A DNA stretch of 64,000 nucleotides from Blastococcus sp. Marseille-P5729 (GTDB taxonomy: Bacteria; Actinomycetota; Actinomycetes; Mycobacteriales; Antricoccaceae), in the NCBI RefSeq assembly GCF_900292035.1, contig NZ_OMPO01000001.1, forward strand, positions 751,192 through 815,191. Reading direction: 5' to 3'. Positions 49,089-58,839 of this stretch are shown here, piece after piece (the first letter of the stretch is position 1; each line of letters begins with the position of its first letter). The notes under the pieces were generated by a model. The model was given only the letters and a program-made list of their open reading frames with translations. It did not search any database and was not told where the DNA came from. The position numbers and the translations under genes are program-made.

Positions 49089-49477
49089 TGCCGCACATCA
49101 TCGTCACGTCCGTCCTCGTGGACGACCAGGACAAGGCACTCGCGTTCTACCGCGACACGCTCGGGTTCATCCCGAAAACCGACATCCCAATGGGTGAGTA
49201 CCGGTGGCTTACCGTCGTCGGGACAGACGACAACAGCACAGAGCTTCTGCTCGAACCCGATCAGCATCCTGCCGCCAAGACGTACAAGCAAGCCCTGATC
49301 GAAGATGGGATCCCGCTGACGAGCTTCGCGGTCGATGACATCGACGCGGAGCATCATCGCCTGACCGGGCTCGGCGTGCGCGTGGTGTCCCCGCCGACCG
49401 ACATGGGGCCCGTGCGAGTCATGACGATCGATGACACGTGCGGCAACCTCATCCAGCTGTCGTCGAAGACGGCGTGA
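49085..49477 (+). CDS. VOC family protein (glyoxalase/bleomycin resistance fold)
   Basis: A 130-residue VOC protein with two beta-alpha-beta-beta-beta repeats: IIVTSVLVDDQDKALAFYRDTLGF and ELLLEPDQHPAAKTYK, then FAVDDIDAEHHRLTGLGVRV and VMTIDDTCGNLIQL. VOC proteins bind metal for glyoxalase, dioxygenase or drug-binding functions; the substrate here is unknown. The ATG at 49085 is coupled to arsR. ArsR/VOC pairs are common and suggest induction by the VOC substrate or a related compound (inference). Confidence 0.9.
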   Translation: MMPHIIVTSVLVDDQDKALAFYRDTLGFIPKTDIPMGEYRWLTVVGTDDNSTELLLEPDQHPAAKTYKQALIEDGIPLTSFAVDDIDAEHHRLTGLGVRVVSPPTDMGPVRVMTIDDTCGNLIQLSSKTA

Positions 49478-49483
49478 CACGCA

Positions 49484-49513
49484 GCCGCGGAGAGCGGCTC
49501 AGTTCTCCGCGGC
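49484..49513 (+). terminator. Terminator hairpin after the VOC gene
   Basis: 10-bp arms GCCGCGGAGA/TCTCCGCGGC (49484-49493, 49504-49513) with a 10-nt loop, 6 bp after the stop. The remaining ~200 bp before 49710 contain nothing I can identify. Confidence 0.65.
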
Positions 49514-49709
49514 CGCTACGCATTGCCGAGCGCCTACGGGCGCCACTGCCCGGCGGCTTCACGGCGGGCGCCGCGGGCATCGCGTAGATCAGCCACCCAA
49601 CGACTGCACGGCGAAGGGCGTCGCCGGCGTTCCAACCACCGAGAGCGCAACGAGAACCCCGTACAGTGTGATGAACCGCGTCATCTCGCAGAACGGGTCG
49701 GCGTCTTTA

Positions 49710-50456
49710 TCACGCTCGGCGACGGGCGACGATGACGAGGTTCCACAGCGCGACCTCGCGGACGACGGGCACCTTCACCAACCACCACGCCCAGCGCGGG
49801 TGATACCGGGGCAGCTCAGCGAGCACCTCGATGTCGGGATGGTTGCGGGCCCACCGCAGCGCCTGGCCCACGCGATAACCGAACAGGCCGACACCGTAGT
49901 CGTTCTTGGGCCGCTTGCCGTGCTTGCGGGCGTACCGGTTCGCGGCGTACCGCCCGCCGAGGAAGTGCCACGGCGCGGTCTCGTGACCGCCCCATGGTGA
50001 GAACCACGGCGTGAACGACAGGAACACGGTGCCGCCGGGCCGCGTCACCCGGACCATCTCGTCAGCCATCAACCAGGGGTTGGGCACATGCTCGAGCACA
50101 TTGCTGCTGTAGCTGACATCCACGCTCTGGTCCGCGAACGGCAGCGCCTCAGCCGACCCGCGCAGCGCGTAGGTATCGGGCGTCATGTCGGTGGGTGCGT
50201 CGAGGTCGATGCCGACGTACCTCGCGCTGCGATCCCGGAAGGCGCTGGCGAAGTATCCCGGACCGCCGCCGATGTCGAGCAGCGTGGCGCCGTCCAGGTC
50301 GGCGTACGCCGCCACCTGCTCGGCCGAGTCGATCGCGAGCGCTGAGTAGAACAGATCCGGATCGCTCTGCTCCTTGAGGAACAGCCGGAACAGACGCACC
50401 GAGCGCCCGAGGGTCGGAGCCCACGGGCGCTCGGTGCGAGGTGCGCTGGCAGTCAC
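49710..50456 (-). CDS. Class I SAM-dependent methyltransferase (Rv0224c-like)
   Basis: A 248-residue methyltransferase: motif I LLDIGGGPGYFASAF, acidic YVGIDLDAP, motif II-like VDVSYSSNVLEHVPNPW and post-motif TRPGGTVFLSF. Its place next to a DUF3068 gene and near aftD parallels M. tuberculosis Rv0224c-Rv0236c, where a similar methyltransferase gene sits. The GTG at 50456 overlaps the DUF3068 stop by 4 bp (GTGA). Substrate unknown, possibly an envelope glycolipid or sugar (inference). Confidence 0.85.
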   Translation of the reverse strand: MTASAPRTERPWAPTLGRSVRLFRLFLKEQSDPDLFYSALAIDSAEQVAAYADLDGATLLDIGGGPGYFASAFRDRSARYVGIDLDAPTDMTPDTYALRGSAEALPFADQSVDVSYSSNVLEHVPNPWLMADEMVRVTRPGGTVFLSFTPWFSPWGGHETAPWHFLGGRYAANRYARKHGKRPKNDYGVGLFGYRVGQALRWARNHPDIEVLAELPRYHPRWAWWLVKVPVVREVALWNLVIVARRRA

Positions 50457-51487
50457 CGTCCGGCGTACGCGGCGGGCGGCTGGTACTCGTACTCGCGGTC
50501 CTGTTCATCGTCCCGACGCCGCTTGCTGCGCAGGATGAGACCGGCCGCGATCAGGCACAGCCCGATCAGGCCGGCTCCGATTGGAGCCCACAGCTGGACG
50601 ATGTTCAGCAGCCCGAGCGAGTCCTTGGCCTTGGCGACGTTGCTGTTGACGTTGTCCTCGGTGAAATCGAGCTGGACGTCAGCCGCGGTATCCCCGTTCT
50701 CGAACTTCTGCACCTGGTGCTGGGCGCCCTTGATCACCATGCCGGTGGTGGGCTCGACCCAGTACTCGATGGTGTTCTGGATGGTGCCGGGGAAGATGCC
50801 CTTGATCTTGGTGTCGGCCTCAGGGAACTCGGCCTTGAAGTGCAGGACGTCGACGCCCTTGATCGTCTCCTTGCCTTGATACTCCGCCTTGACCGCGCCC
50901 CCACTGTCACCGTCGTTCATCTCGTAGTTGCCGTCGGCGGTCACGTCGAACGGGAACTTGTAGGTGAGTCCCTGGTGGTCGGGGTAGTCGGTCCCCTCGC
51001 AGTCGGTCGGCTCGTTGTTCACGTTCTCGAAGTACTTCTTCTCGTTGACCGCCGTGGCCTCATACCGCTTGGTGGCGACCCGGTCACAGGAGAAGGACAG
51101 GATGTCGGGGTCGTTCATGAAGTCGCACTCGTCCGGCGCGCCGGACTTGGGCTCCTTGCGCACGCACAGCGTCGCCTGGAAGACCGCGACGTCGCTGTCG
51201 GACGCCTTCGTGTCGATCGACACCAGGCGAGTGGCTTGGATGTTGTCGTACTCGACGAGCTCTCCGGCGTCCGCGTCGAAGATCTTTCCCTTGCCCTCGG
51301 CGATGGACGTCGTAGTGGCGGGGTCGAGCGGCGTCTTCTTGACCATGCCGAGCACCATCGTGGGCAGCAGGATCGCGAGCGCAAGAAGTAGCACGCCGAG
51401 TCCGATCAGGATCGGGGCGAGGATGCCGGGCTTGCGCCTCTGGCCGTCAGCTGCGTGCTGGGGCTCGTTGTCGGTGAAAGCGGGCAC
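50453..51487 (-). CDS. DUF3068 (PorA-family) envelope protein
   Basis: A 344-residue protein: N-terminal helix (ILAPILIGLGVLLLALAILL), a ~260-residue extracytoplasmic domain with conserved cysteines (ATLCVRK, DECDFM, SFSCDRV, PTDCEG) and GLTYKFPFDV, then a C-terminal helix (LWAPIGAGLIGLCLIAAGLIL) and a charged tail. DUF3068 is found beside aftD-type clusters (Rv0227c). Its function is uncertain despite the PorA name. It is coupled to the methyltransferase gene. Confidence 0.85.
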   Translation of the reverse strand: MPAFTDNEPQHAADGQRRKPGILAPILIGLGVLLLALAILLPTMVLGMVKKTPLDPATTTSIAEGKGKIFDADAGELVEYDNIQATRLVSIDTKASDSDVAVFQATLCVRKEPKSGAPDECDFMNDPDILSFSCDRVATKRYEATAVNEKKYFENVNNEPTDCEGTDYPDHQGLTYKFPFDVTADGNYEMNDGDSGGAVKAEYQGKETIKGVDVLHFKAEFPEADTKIKGIFPGTIQNTIEYWVEPTTGMVIKGAQHQVQKFENGDTAADVQLDFTEDNVNSNVAKAKDSLGLLNIVQLWAPIGAGLIGLCLIAAGLILRSKRRRDDEQDREYEYQPPAAYAGR

Positions 51488-51542
51488 AGGGGCTCCAGTT
51501 CGTACGGCGGGACTTGGTCCGCGCAGGTTCAGGCGTGGGCGC

Positions 51543-51695
51543 TCAGTTCGCGCCGTACTGGGAGATCTCGTTTCGGGGGGCGTCGCCCTGCGAGCCGGTG
51601 GCGGCGGAGGCGATACCGAACGCGGCCAGCAGCGCAGCCGCGATGCCGATGACGGCGGCGATCAGCGTCGAACGGGCTCCGTTTGTGTTGGACAT
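51543..51695 (-). CDS. DUF2613-like small membrane/secreted peptide
   Basis: A 50-residue peptide with one hydrophobic helix (LIAAVIGIAAALLAAFGIAS) and the tail RNEISQYGAN. It fits DUF2613, whose members are ~55 residues, end in a short ..YG.. tail and are encoded next to aftD in mycobacteria (Rv0236A). The ATG at 51695 has GAAGGATC upstream. Its role is unknown. Confidence 0.65.
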   Translation of the reverse strand: MSNTNGARSTLIAAVIGIAAALLAAFGIASAATGSQGDAPRNEISQYGAN

Positions 51696-51753
51696 GACGA
51701 TCCTTCGTGTCGGTGATGTGATGCGCATCTCGTGACGTACGAGACATAGTAGG

Positions 51754-53469
51754 TTACTCGCCAGTAGTCTCGGGAGACCTTTTGCGGGTTTTTTCCCGCG
51801 ATCTGCTGAACTGACTGACGAACGCACCGACGAGAAGGAGCGCGTAGAGCCCGTGTGCACCCACCGCCGCGACCGCGCGCACTGCCCGCGCCTCGTCCGC
51901 CCCGGACTCGCTGATGCGCACCAGAATCAGCTGATCACCGCGGTGTACGGCGGTGCCGGGCAGCTCGAGCGAGGCGCCCGGGGTGTCCTGCTCGATGAGC
52001 ACCAGGCTGACGCCGAGCCCGACGAGTGCGGCGACCGGATCGTCGTCGTCGAGGGCCGCAAACGCCGCCCGCGCACGCCCGCTCTCCCCCGCCACCGGCG
52101 TGTCGCCCACGATCAGGGTGTCGTCGGCGATCACTACCCCCGGGAGCATCCGCGGCGCGGGATCGATCGCCGGTCGTTCGTCCATCCAGCCGAAGTTGCG
52201 GTAGCTGCCTGGGGGAAGGACCAGGGTCACATCGCCGGGCCGGACGGCTGCGCGGACGTCGTCCCATTCCTCGCTGTACCCGACCGGCCGGAGGGTGGGC
52301 CCGAGCACCACCGTTGCATCCGGCAGCAGCGCCAGGGGCACCGTGATCGCCGCCAGCGCCGCGAAGCCGGTCGCCGGCGGTCGCAGCGATCGAGCCAGCC
52401 GATCCACCGCGGTCGCGGCGACGACCACGACCAGCAGCACCCATGGCGCGATCCATTTCTGGCTGTCCCGCAGCAGCCCGGCACCGGGCAGCGCCCGGCT
52501 CGCCCACTCCATCAGGTCCTGGCCGAGCGGCAGAACCGGCAGCAGCGCGAGCAGGACGCCGCCGAGGCCCACCACGACCAGCGGACGGCGCAGCGTGCCC
52601 AGCATCCGCGACAGCCCGCTCCAGCCGGCTATCAGGACGCCGACGACCAGCAGCAGCCATCCCCAGCCGAGCGGGCCACTCTGCGAGGGGACGGCGGTCT
52701 GCGAGTTCCAGATCCCGCCGCCTGTCATGAGGGTCAGCAGCACCGGTCCCGGCCGTTCGGAACGCGCCTGGAACACCTCGACCCCCACGGGATCAGCAGA
52801 CAGGCTGGCGCCGCTGGCGATCGCGGCCACTACCCACGGCGCCTGAGCGACCAGCGCCAGCGCGACGGCGATCGTCTTGCGCAGAACCCGCCCGTTGCCG
52901 AGCGCCGCGGCGATGAGCACCACGCCAGCGGCGAGCAGCCCGCCGGTGGGCGTCAGCGACGCGATCCAGATCGCCGCCAGCAGCCAGCTCACCGACCCAC
53001 CGTCGAGGAACCGGCGTACGCCGATCAGCAGCCACGCCAGGGCGCCGTACGCCGCGACGACCGGCCATTGCCCGATGGCCAGCCTCTCCACCACGAAGGG
53101 GTTGACCAGGGCGAGCGAGATCGCAGCCAGCCGGCCCGGCAGGACAGCGCGTGCCACCAGGGCCCGGGCGCCGCTCGCAACGAGTACAACGGTGCCGATC
53201 AGGGCGAGTCGGCCGGTCGGCTGCGAGCCGAAGATCGCCGTGGCCACGCCCACGACCGAGTCGAGCGGCACCGCGCGCGGCGACCCGTCGGCCAGACCCA
53301 GCGCCGCCAGGTCGAGCTTCGGGTACGGCGTGAAGACCATGTCCCGACCGAGCAGGTCACCGGGCCGAAGTGCAGGCCACAGCAGGTAGCTCGCGATGAG
53401 CGCCACGGCCCCGATCTCCACCGGATGCCAACGCGGCGACGCGCGGCGTCTGAGGGACGTGGCGGGCAT
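51754..53469 (-). CDS. Polytopic membrane protein, Rv0226c-like, GT-C-type architecture
   Basis: A 571-residue protein with ~12 hydrophobic segments and a C-terminal soluble part (~residues 380-540). Near the N-terminus LWPALRPGDLLGRDMVFTPYPKLD places acidic residues in the first extracytoplasmic loop, the pattern of GT-C glycosyltransferases such as AftD (TTDTKLD there). No diagnostic motif proves catalysis. The gene is divergent from aftD over ~38 bp; I use the ATG at 53469, while the GTG at 53475 is an alternative. The context suggests a role with arabinan or glycan assembly (inference). Confidence 0.7.
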   Translation of the reverse strand: MPATSLRRRASPRWHPVEIGAVALIASYLLWPALRPGDLLGRDMVFTPYPKLDLAALGLADGSPRAVPLDSVVGVATAIFGSQPTGRLALIGTVVLVASGARALVARAVLPGRLAAISLALVNPFVVERLAIGQWPVVAAYGALAWLLIGVRRFLDGGSVSWLLAAIWIASLTPTGGLLAAGVVLIAAALGNGRVLRKTIAVALALVAQAPWVVAAIASGASLSADPVGVEVFQARSERPGPVLLTLMTGGGIWNSQTAVPSQSGPLGWGWLLLVVGVLIAGWSGLSRMLGTLRRPLVVVGLGGVLLALLPVLPLGQDLMEWASRALPGAGLLRDSQKWIAPWVLLVVVVAATAVDRLARSLRPPATGFAALAAITVPLALLPDATVVLGPTLRPVGYSEEWDDVRAAVRPGDVTLVLPPGSYRNFGWMDERPAIDPAPRMLPGVVIADDTLIVGDTPVAGESGRARAAFAALDDDDPVAALVGLGVSLVLIEQDTPGASLELPGTAVHRGDQLILVRISESGADEARAVRAVAAVGAHGLYALLLVGAFVSQFSRSREKTRKRSPETTGE

Positions 53470-53507
53470 CAGCACAATCTAGCCGTAGCCGGCACGGCGG
53501 GCGCCCG

Positions 53508-56500
53508 ATGACCTCTACCGCCACCCTCCCGAGTAAGCGCAGACGAACGCCGGGTGCAGCAGAGGCGCGCAGATCCCGGCAGCGGTTCGCGCTCCTCCTC
53601 GGCTGCGCGCTGCTGACCTTCCTGGTCTTCAGCCAGTCACCGGGCCTTGCCACCACCGACACGAAGCTCGATCTGGTGGTGAGCCCGTGGGAGTTCCTGC
53701 AACGCGGCGCCGTCTTCTGGAACCCCCTGGTGGACGGCGGTGTGGTGCAGAACCAGGCCTACGGCTATCTGTTCCCGATGGGGCCGACCTTCGGCGCGAT
53801 GTTCTCGCTCGGCATCCCCGCCTGGGCGGCGCAGCGGCTGTGGGAATCGATACTGGTGTGCGGCGCTTTCCTGGCGACCACCCGGCTGGCCCGCGAGCTG
53901 CGGGTACGCGGATTCGTTCCGCAGATTGCCGCCGGTCTCGTCTACGCCCTGTCGCCGCGCGTCATCAGCGAGCTGACGTCGATCTCGTCCGAGCTCATGC
54001 CGATGGTGGCGCTGCCGCTGATGATGATCCCGCTCGTGCGCGCAAGCCGCAGTGGCTCTCCCCGGCACGGCGCCGTCCTGGCGGGAGCGGCGTTCGCGCT
54101 AGCCGGCGGCGTGAACGCCGCCGCCTCGCTGGCGATCCTTCCCGTCCCGGCGCTCTGGCTGCTGACCCGCCGCCGATCGAAGCGGCGCGGGATCCTGACT
54201 CGCTGGTTCGCGCTTGCCGTCGCCCTGGCCTCGGCGTGGTGGGCAGTCCCTCTGCTCGTGCTGGGCCGCTACAGCCCGCCGTTCCTCGACTGGATCGAGG
54301 GGGCGAGCACCACCAGCGCTCCGCTCAGCGCCTTCAACATCGCGCGCGGCTCCACGCAGTGGGTGTCCTACCTCGGGCCCGGCACCTGGCCGGGTGGATG
54401 GACGATCGCGACCGCTCCCGCGGTCATCGCCGCGACCGTGGCGGTCTTGGGCCTCGGGCTCTGGGGGCTCTCCCAGCGGTCCGCACTGCACCGCCGTTAC
54501 CTGCTGATCGTCCTGGCCGTGGGCATGCTCGTCATGTCCTTGGGGTTCGTCAGCACCTGGGGCCCCGCGTGGGCGAGCTGGACGCAGTCACTTCTCGACG
54601 GCCCGCTCGCTCCGTTCCGGAACATCCACAAGTTCGACCCGCTCGTCCGGCTGCCGGTCGCGATCGGCGTGGGGTACGCCGTCCGCCGACTGTACGCCGG
54701 CGTCGGGCTCCGGGGCGGCCGGACGCCGCGGCTGAGCCGCCGCGCCCAGCGAGTCACCACCTTCGTGCTGCTGTGCCTGGCCGCGGCGTACGCCGCCCCC
54801 ATGGTCACCGGGTCGTCGGCCGCATCGCCTCGCGCGTCGGCCACGACCACCTGGTGGGCACAGACCGGGCAGTGGCTGGATGAGAACGCCGACGGCGCGC
54901 GCGCCCTCGTCGTCCCCGGCAGCCCGTCACCTACCTATCTGTGGGGGCGCACCGGGGATGAGCCCCTCCAGCCGGCGACCAGCTCGCCGTGGACGACGCG
55001 CAGCGGCATTCCGCTGACCCCCGCCGGCTACATCCGGTTCCTGGACCTCGTCGAACACCAGCTCGCCGCCGGGACCGTGAACCCGCACCTCGCAGCGGCG
55101 CTCTCGAACGCCGGCGTCGGGTACGTGGTCCTGCGCAACGACCTTGACTCGTACGCGTCGTCGGCCACACCGCGGGAGGTCGTGCGGGCGACCTTGGCGT
55201 CCTCCCCCGGGTTCGAGCTGACCACCACGTTCGGCCCGGACACCACCTTCGAGCGCGACGACAACGATCTGATGGACGGCGGGATGACCCAGCCCCGGCC
55301 GGCTGTCGAGATCTGGACCGTCACCCCACAGCCCACACCCGCGCGCCTGGTGCCGGCCGATCAGGTCGTGACGGCCAACGGCAGCAGCGACAATCTCTCG
55401 CCGCAGCTGGCCAACTTGATCGGTCCGCAGCCGACCGTCGTCTTCGGCCCCACCGACAGCCTGCCCGCCACCGGACCCAGTCTCCTCACCGACGGCATCC
55501 GCAAGCAGCAGGCATTCTTCGGCAGCTCGTTCACCAAGTCGAAGACGCTAAACGTCGGCTCGGGCTACCTCGGAACCCGTGCCGCCTACGACTACTTGCC
55601 ACCGGACGCCCCGTTGTCGGGGTTCCGGATCGCCGGCATCAAGGACGTGTACGCCACGTCGTCGGGCGACAGCATCTACGCAGCGGCCAACTCCAGCCCG
55701 CTCAACGGCCCCTGGTCCGCGCTGGACGGGTCACCGGTGACCGCGTGGTACTCGGCCTCGGCGTTGGGAGCGATCGGGGAGGCGCTGCGGGTCGACTTCG
55801 ACGGCACCTGGTCCGGTTCGGGCTTCACCATGAAGTTCCCACCGGACCTGCTGGCGTACCCCACCGCACTTAACATCACCACGGACGCCGGGACGACTCG
55901 CGTCTCCGTGCAGCCCAACGACGAGTCGCAGTTCGTGGCGATCGACGTCCCCGAGACCTCCTTCCTGACCGTCCAGGCCGCCGTCCTGGACCGAGCGGAC
56001 GCCGTGGGAACCTACTTCGCGATCAGCGACCTGAAGTTCTCCGCCGTCCTGCCCCAGCGCTACCTCGTCATCCCCGGTGAGCACGCAGCCAGCCACGTCC
56101 ACTTCGAGCGCTCCCCCGGTGCGCGCCCCGAGTGCCGCACCGTCGAGGAGCACACCTACTGCGACTCGGCGGCGACGCTGCTCAGCGAGGAACACTACGA
56201 GTTCGCGCGCGAGTTCAGCCTTGTCGAAGGTGGCTCGATCGAGTTCGCGGTCACCGCACTGCTCCAGCGCGGCCCAGCCCTCAACCAGCTGCTGGCCGGC
56301 GGAAGCGCCCCAGCTGTCACGACCTCCGGCACGATCAGCGCGGACCCGCGAGTGCAGGGCGGCGGTGCGCTGGACGACGACCCGAGCACGTACTGGCAGA
56401 CCGAGCCCGGTGACGCCCGACCCTGGCTGCAGGTCGACTACGCCGAGCCGGTCACCACCGACGGGCTCGAGATCACGGTCGACGAGTCCGACCCGCTGCC

Positions 56501-57638
56501 CCAGCCGAGGACCGTGCGGGTGACCGCAGGCGAGTTCATCTGGACCGGCACCCTTCCCGAAGACGGCGAGGTCGAGTTCGGACAGCAGATCACGACGTCC
56601 TCGATTCGGGTGCAGATCCGCAGTGCGGAGCTGCGCACGAGCACGAGCTCGTTCGATCTGCGCAGCGGCATCCTCCCCGCCGGCATCTCCCAGCTATCGG
56701 TCAACGGAGCCCCGGCCCCCGCGGCTAGCGAGTCCGTCGTCATCCCTTGCGGCTACGGACCGGCCGTCAGCATCAACGGGACCGTGCTGCAGACCGAGAT
56801 CACGGCCGACCGAGCGGATGTCCTCGCCGGGCTCCCGGTCACGGCCACGGCGTGCGGGGAGGGCTCGCCCAGCCTGCGGGCGGGCACGAACCAGGTGGTC
56901 GTGAGCGGCACGGCGGTGGCTACCCCGGTGAGCATCGACATGCATCCGCCGGGTGCCCCGCTCGGCCCGGTCGACGATACCGACGCGGCGGGGTCGGCGC
57001 AGATCCAGTCCTGGGACGCGACGCATCGGATGGTGCAGGTCGACGCCACGGCCGACAGCCTGCTGGTCATCCCGGAGAACGCCAATCCCGGTTGGCGCGC
57101 GACGGTCGATGGTCGGGTTCTCGCAGCCACCACGGTGAACGGCTGGCAGCAGGCGTACGTCGTCCCGGCCGGCACGACCGGGGTGGTCGAGCTGGTCTTC
57201 GAGCCGGCCGGGACCGTGCGCGCCGGTCTCGTGGGCGGCGGGCTGCTGCTGCTCGTGCTCGGCGGCCTGTGCCTGATCCCGTTCCGCCGCGATGCGGCGC
57301 TGCCGCCCGCGGAGGAGCTCGCCTGGGGCCGGCTGGGCCGCATCGGCGGTGCGGCCGGCCTCGTATTGCTCGGCTATCAGCTCGTGGGCCTGCTCGGGCT
57401 GATCGCCGGGATCGGGCTGATCTGGGGCGTGCCTCGGCTACGCCATTGGCTCAGCAGACCGGTCGCGCAGTTACTGCCCGGCCTGCTCCTGCTGGCGGCG
57501 ACGGCGTACGTGCTGATCCCGGACCGCGACGGCATCCTCGAACGAGACCGCGAGATGCTGCCGGCGCTGCTGACCTACGGCGCAGTCGTGACCTGCTGCG
57601 TACTGGCGGTGGCGGCCTGGCGGCGTCCGGACAGATAG
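53508..57638 (+). CDS. aftD: Alpha-(1->3)-arabinofuranosyltransferase AftD-like
   Basis: A 1376-residue GT-C membrane enzyme. The first loop has TTDTKLDLVVSPWEFLQR with Asp51/Asp55 in the catalytic-Asp region. About 11 helices follow to residue ~440, then a large extracytoplasmic region with carbohydrate-binding, discoidin-like modules (DDDPSTYWQTEPGDARPWLQ, VTTDGLEITVDESD) and C-terminal helices (~1240-1360). AftD adds alpha-1,3-arabinofuranose branches to arabinogalactan and LAM in mycobacteria using decaprenyl-phospho-arabinose. The gene's last 64 bp overlap the convergent acyltransferase gene. Confidence 0.88.
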   Translation: MTSTATLPSKRRRTPGAAEARRSRQRFALLLGCALLTFLVFSQSPGLATTDTKLDLVVSPWEFLQRGAVFWNPLVDGGVVQNQAYGYLFPMGPTFGAMFSLGIPAWAAQRLWESILVCGAFLATTRLARELRVRGFVPQIAAGLVYALSPRVISELTSISSELMPMVALPLMMIPLVRASRSGSPRHGAVLAGAAFALAGGVNAAASLAILPVPALWLLTRRRSKRRGILTRWFALAVALASAWWAVPLLVLGRYSPPFLDWIEGASTTSAPLSAFNIARGSTQWVSYLGPGTWPGGWTIATAPAVIAATVAVLGLGLWGLSQRSALHRRYLLIVLAVGMLVMSLGFVSTWGPAWASWTQSLLDGPLAPFRNIHKFDPLVRLPVAIGVGYAVRRLYAGVGLRGGRTPRLSRRAQRVTTFVLLCLAAAYAAPMVTGSSAASPRASATTTWWAQTGQWLDENADGARALVVPGSPSPTYLWGRTGDEPLQPATSSPWTTRSGIPLTPAGYIRFLDLVEHQLAAGTVNPHLAAALSNAGVGYVVLRNDLDSYASSATPREVVRATLASSPGFELTTTFGPDTTFERDDNDLMDGGMTQPRPAVEIWTVTPQPTPARLVPADQVVTANGSSDNLSPQLANLIGPQPTVVFGPTDSLPATGPSLLTDGIRKQQAFFGSSFTKSKTLNVGSGYLGTRAAYDYLPPDAPLSGFRIAGIKDVYATSSGDSIYAAANSSPLNGPWSALDGSPVTAWYSASALGAIGEALRVDFDGTWSGSGFTMKFPPDLLAYPTALNITTDAGTTRVSVQPNDESQFVAIDVPETSFLTVQAAVLDRADAVGTYFAISDLKFSAVLPQRYLVIPGEHAASHVHFERSPGARPECRTVEEHTYCDSAATLLSEEHYEFAREFSLVEGGSIEFAVTALLQRGPALNQLLAGGSAPAVTTSGTISADPRVQGGGALDDDPSTYWQTEPGDARPWLQVDYAEPVTTDGLEITVDESDPLPQPRTVRVTAGEFIWTGTLPEDGEVEFGQQITTSSIRVQIRSAELRTSTSSFDLRSGILPAGISQLSVNGAPAPAASESVVIPCGYGPAVSINGTVLQTEITADRADVLAGLPVTATACGEGSPSLRAGTNQVVVSGTAVATPVSIDMHPPGAPLGPVDDTDAAGSAQIQSWDATHRMVQVDATADSLLVIPENANPGWRATVDGRVLAATTVNGWQQAYVVPAGTTGVVELVFEPAGTVRAGLVGGGLLLLVLGGLCLIPFRRDAALPPAEELAWGRLGRIGGAAGLVLLGYQLVGLLGLIAGIGLIWGVPRLRHWLSRPVAQLLPGLLLLAATAYVLIPDRDGILERDREMLPALLTYGAVVTCCVLAVAAWRRPDR

Positions 57639-58834
57639 CGAAGCGCCGGACGCTCGATGAGGAACCACGACGCGGACGAGACAACGATGGTCAGTCCGAG
57701 CGTCACCGCGAACAGCAGCAGGAATCCACCCTGGAACAGCCCCGATCCGGTGAGCCACTCTGCGGCCAGGATCAGCGGGACATGCCAGAGGTAGGTCGAG
57801 TACGAGATGTCGCCGAGGAACTTGCCCACGCGTCCGCAGAGCACCCGATCGGCCCCCTTGTGCTCGGCGAGCACAAGCGGCAGCAGGAAGAAGAAGGCCG
57901 CCAGCCCGTACAGCAGGTTCTCCCAGACGACCTGCGACAGCCGAGCGGGTGAGAGGTCGTAGGGCTTGCCGAAGGGCAAGGTGGACAGCAGGAACAGCGC
58001 CACCGCCATGCCCCAGCACAGCCCCAGCGACCCGGCCCAGGCCAGCAGCGTCCGGCCCGCACGCCACCGGCTCACCCACGCTTTGCCGGCGACCGACAGC
58101 GCAGCGAGCAGCATGCCGCCGCCGAACCACGAGAAGTACGCGAACACCCAGCTCGGCGCCTGCGGGTGGCTGATGACGCCCACCGACCACACGACCAGGA
58201 ACACGTAGGAGGACAGGATGAGCAGACCGATCCCGATCACCTGCCGGGCGAAGCTGCGTGAGCCCCGGCCGCGCCGTCCGACCAGCAGCAGTCCCAGCAG
58301 CGGCAGCAGCAGGTAGAAGGAGACCTCGGTGCTCAGTGACCACAGGTGCGTCATCTCGGCCCGGTTGTCCAGGCCGTTGAACATGTGGCTCAGGGTCAGG
58401 AAGCTCAGGTACTCCTGCCAGGTCCCCCTCGGCTTCTCCACCCAGGTCAGCATCACGATGATGAACACCCACAGCGGCGGGATGATGCGGGCCGCGCGGC
58501 GCCGCAGGTACCGGCCGACATGCGGGCGTCGCTTACCGTTGGCCACCGCCGCGAACGGGCGGTAGAGCAGGAAGCCCGACAGCACGAAGAACAGCGCGAC
58601 CCCGAAGGTGAAGCGCGCGGTGATGTGCGACCAGAAGGTCCCCTCCAGGGACTGCCCGGACCGGAACGCACAGTGGGTGGCGACGACCATGATGGCTCCC
58701 ACGGCACGGGCACCGTCCAGCGCAGGAAAGAACGACCGCGCGTCCGGGTCGGCCGCGAGGACGCCAGCCGACTGCTCCATCGCCACATCGGCGGCGTCAC
58801 GACTCGGGATGGTGCGCGACTCGAGAGCCGTCAT
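57575..58834 (-). CDS. Acyltransferase family 3 (OafA/YrhL-like) membrane protein
   Basis: A 419-residue, ~10-helix membrane acyltransferase: PALDGARAVGAIMVVATHCAF (catalytic-type His in the first helix), FFVLSGFLLYRPFA, RRAARIIPPLW, HLWSLSTEVSFYLLLPLL and IERPALRYL at the end. This family O-acylates sugars of cell-envelope glycans. It is encoded 5 bp downstream of the GT4 gene, so the two are one operon, matching the acyltransferase near aftD in mycobacteria (Rv0228). Its 3' end overlaps aftD. Confidence 0.88.
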   Translation of the reverse strand: MTALESRTIPSRDAADVAMEQSAGVLAADPDARSFFPALDGARAVGAIMVVATHCAFRSGQSLEGTFWSHITARFTFGVALFFVLSGFLLYRPFAAVANGKRRPHVGRYLRRRAARIIPPLWVFIIVMLTWVEKPRGTWQEYLSFLTLSHMFNGLDNRAEMTHLWSLSTEVSFYLLLPLLGLLLVGRRGRGSRSFARQVIGIGLLILSSYVFLVVWSVGVISHPQAPSWVFAYFSWFGGGMLLAALSVAGKAWVSRWRAGRTLLAWAGSLGLCWGMAVALFLLSTLPFGKPYDLSPARLSQVVWENLLYGLAAFFFLLPLVLAEHKGADRVLCGRVGKFLGDISYSTYLWHVPLILAAEWLTGSGLFQGGFLLLFAVTLGLTIVVSSASWFLIERPALRYLSGRRQAATASTQQVTTAP

Positions 58835-58839
58835 GGGGG

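Noticed and set aside
51853-53511. Plus-strand open frame of 552 codons
   Set aside because: Antisense to the polytopic membrane protein gene; Arg/His/Asp/Gln-rich and featureless.
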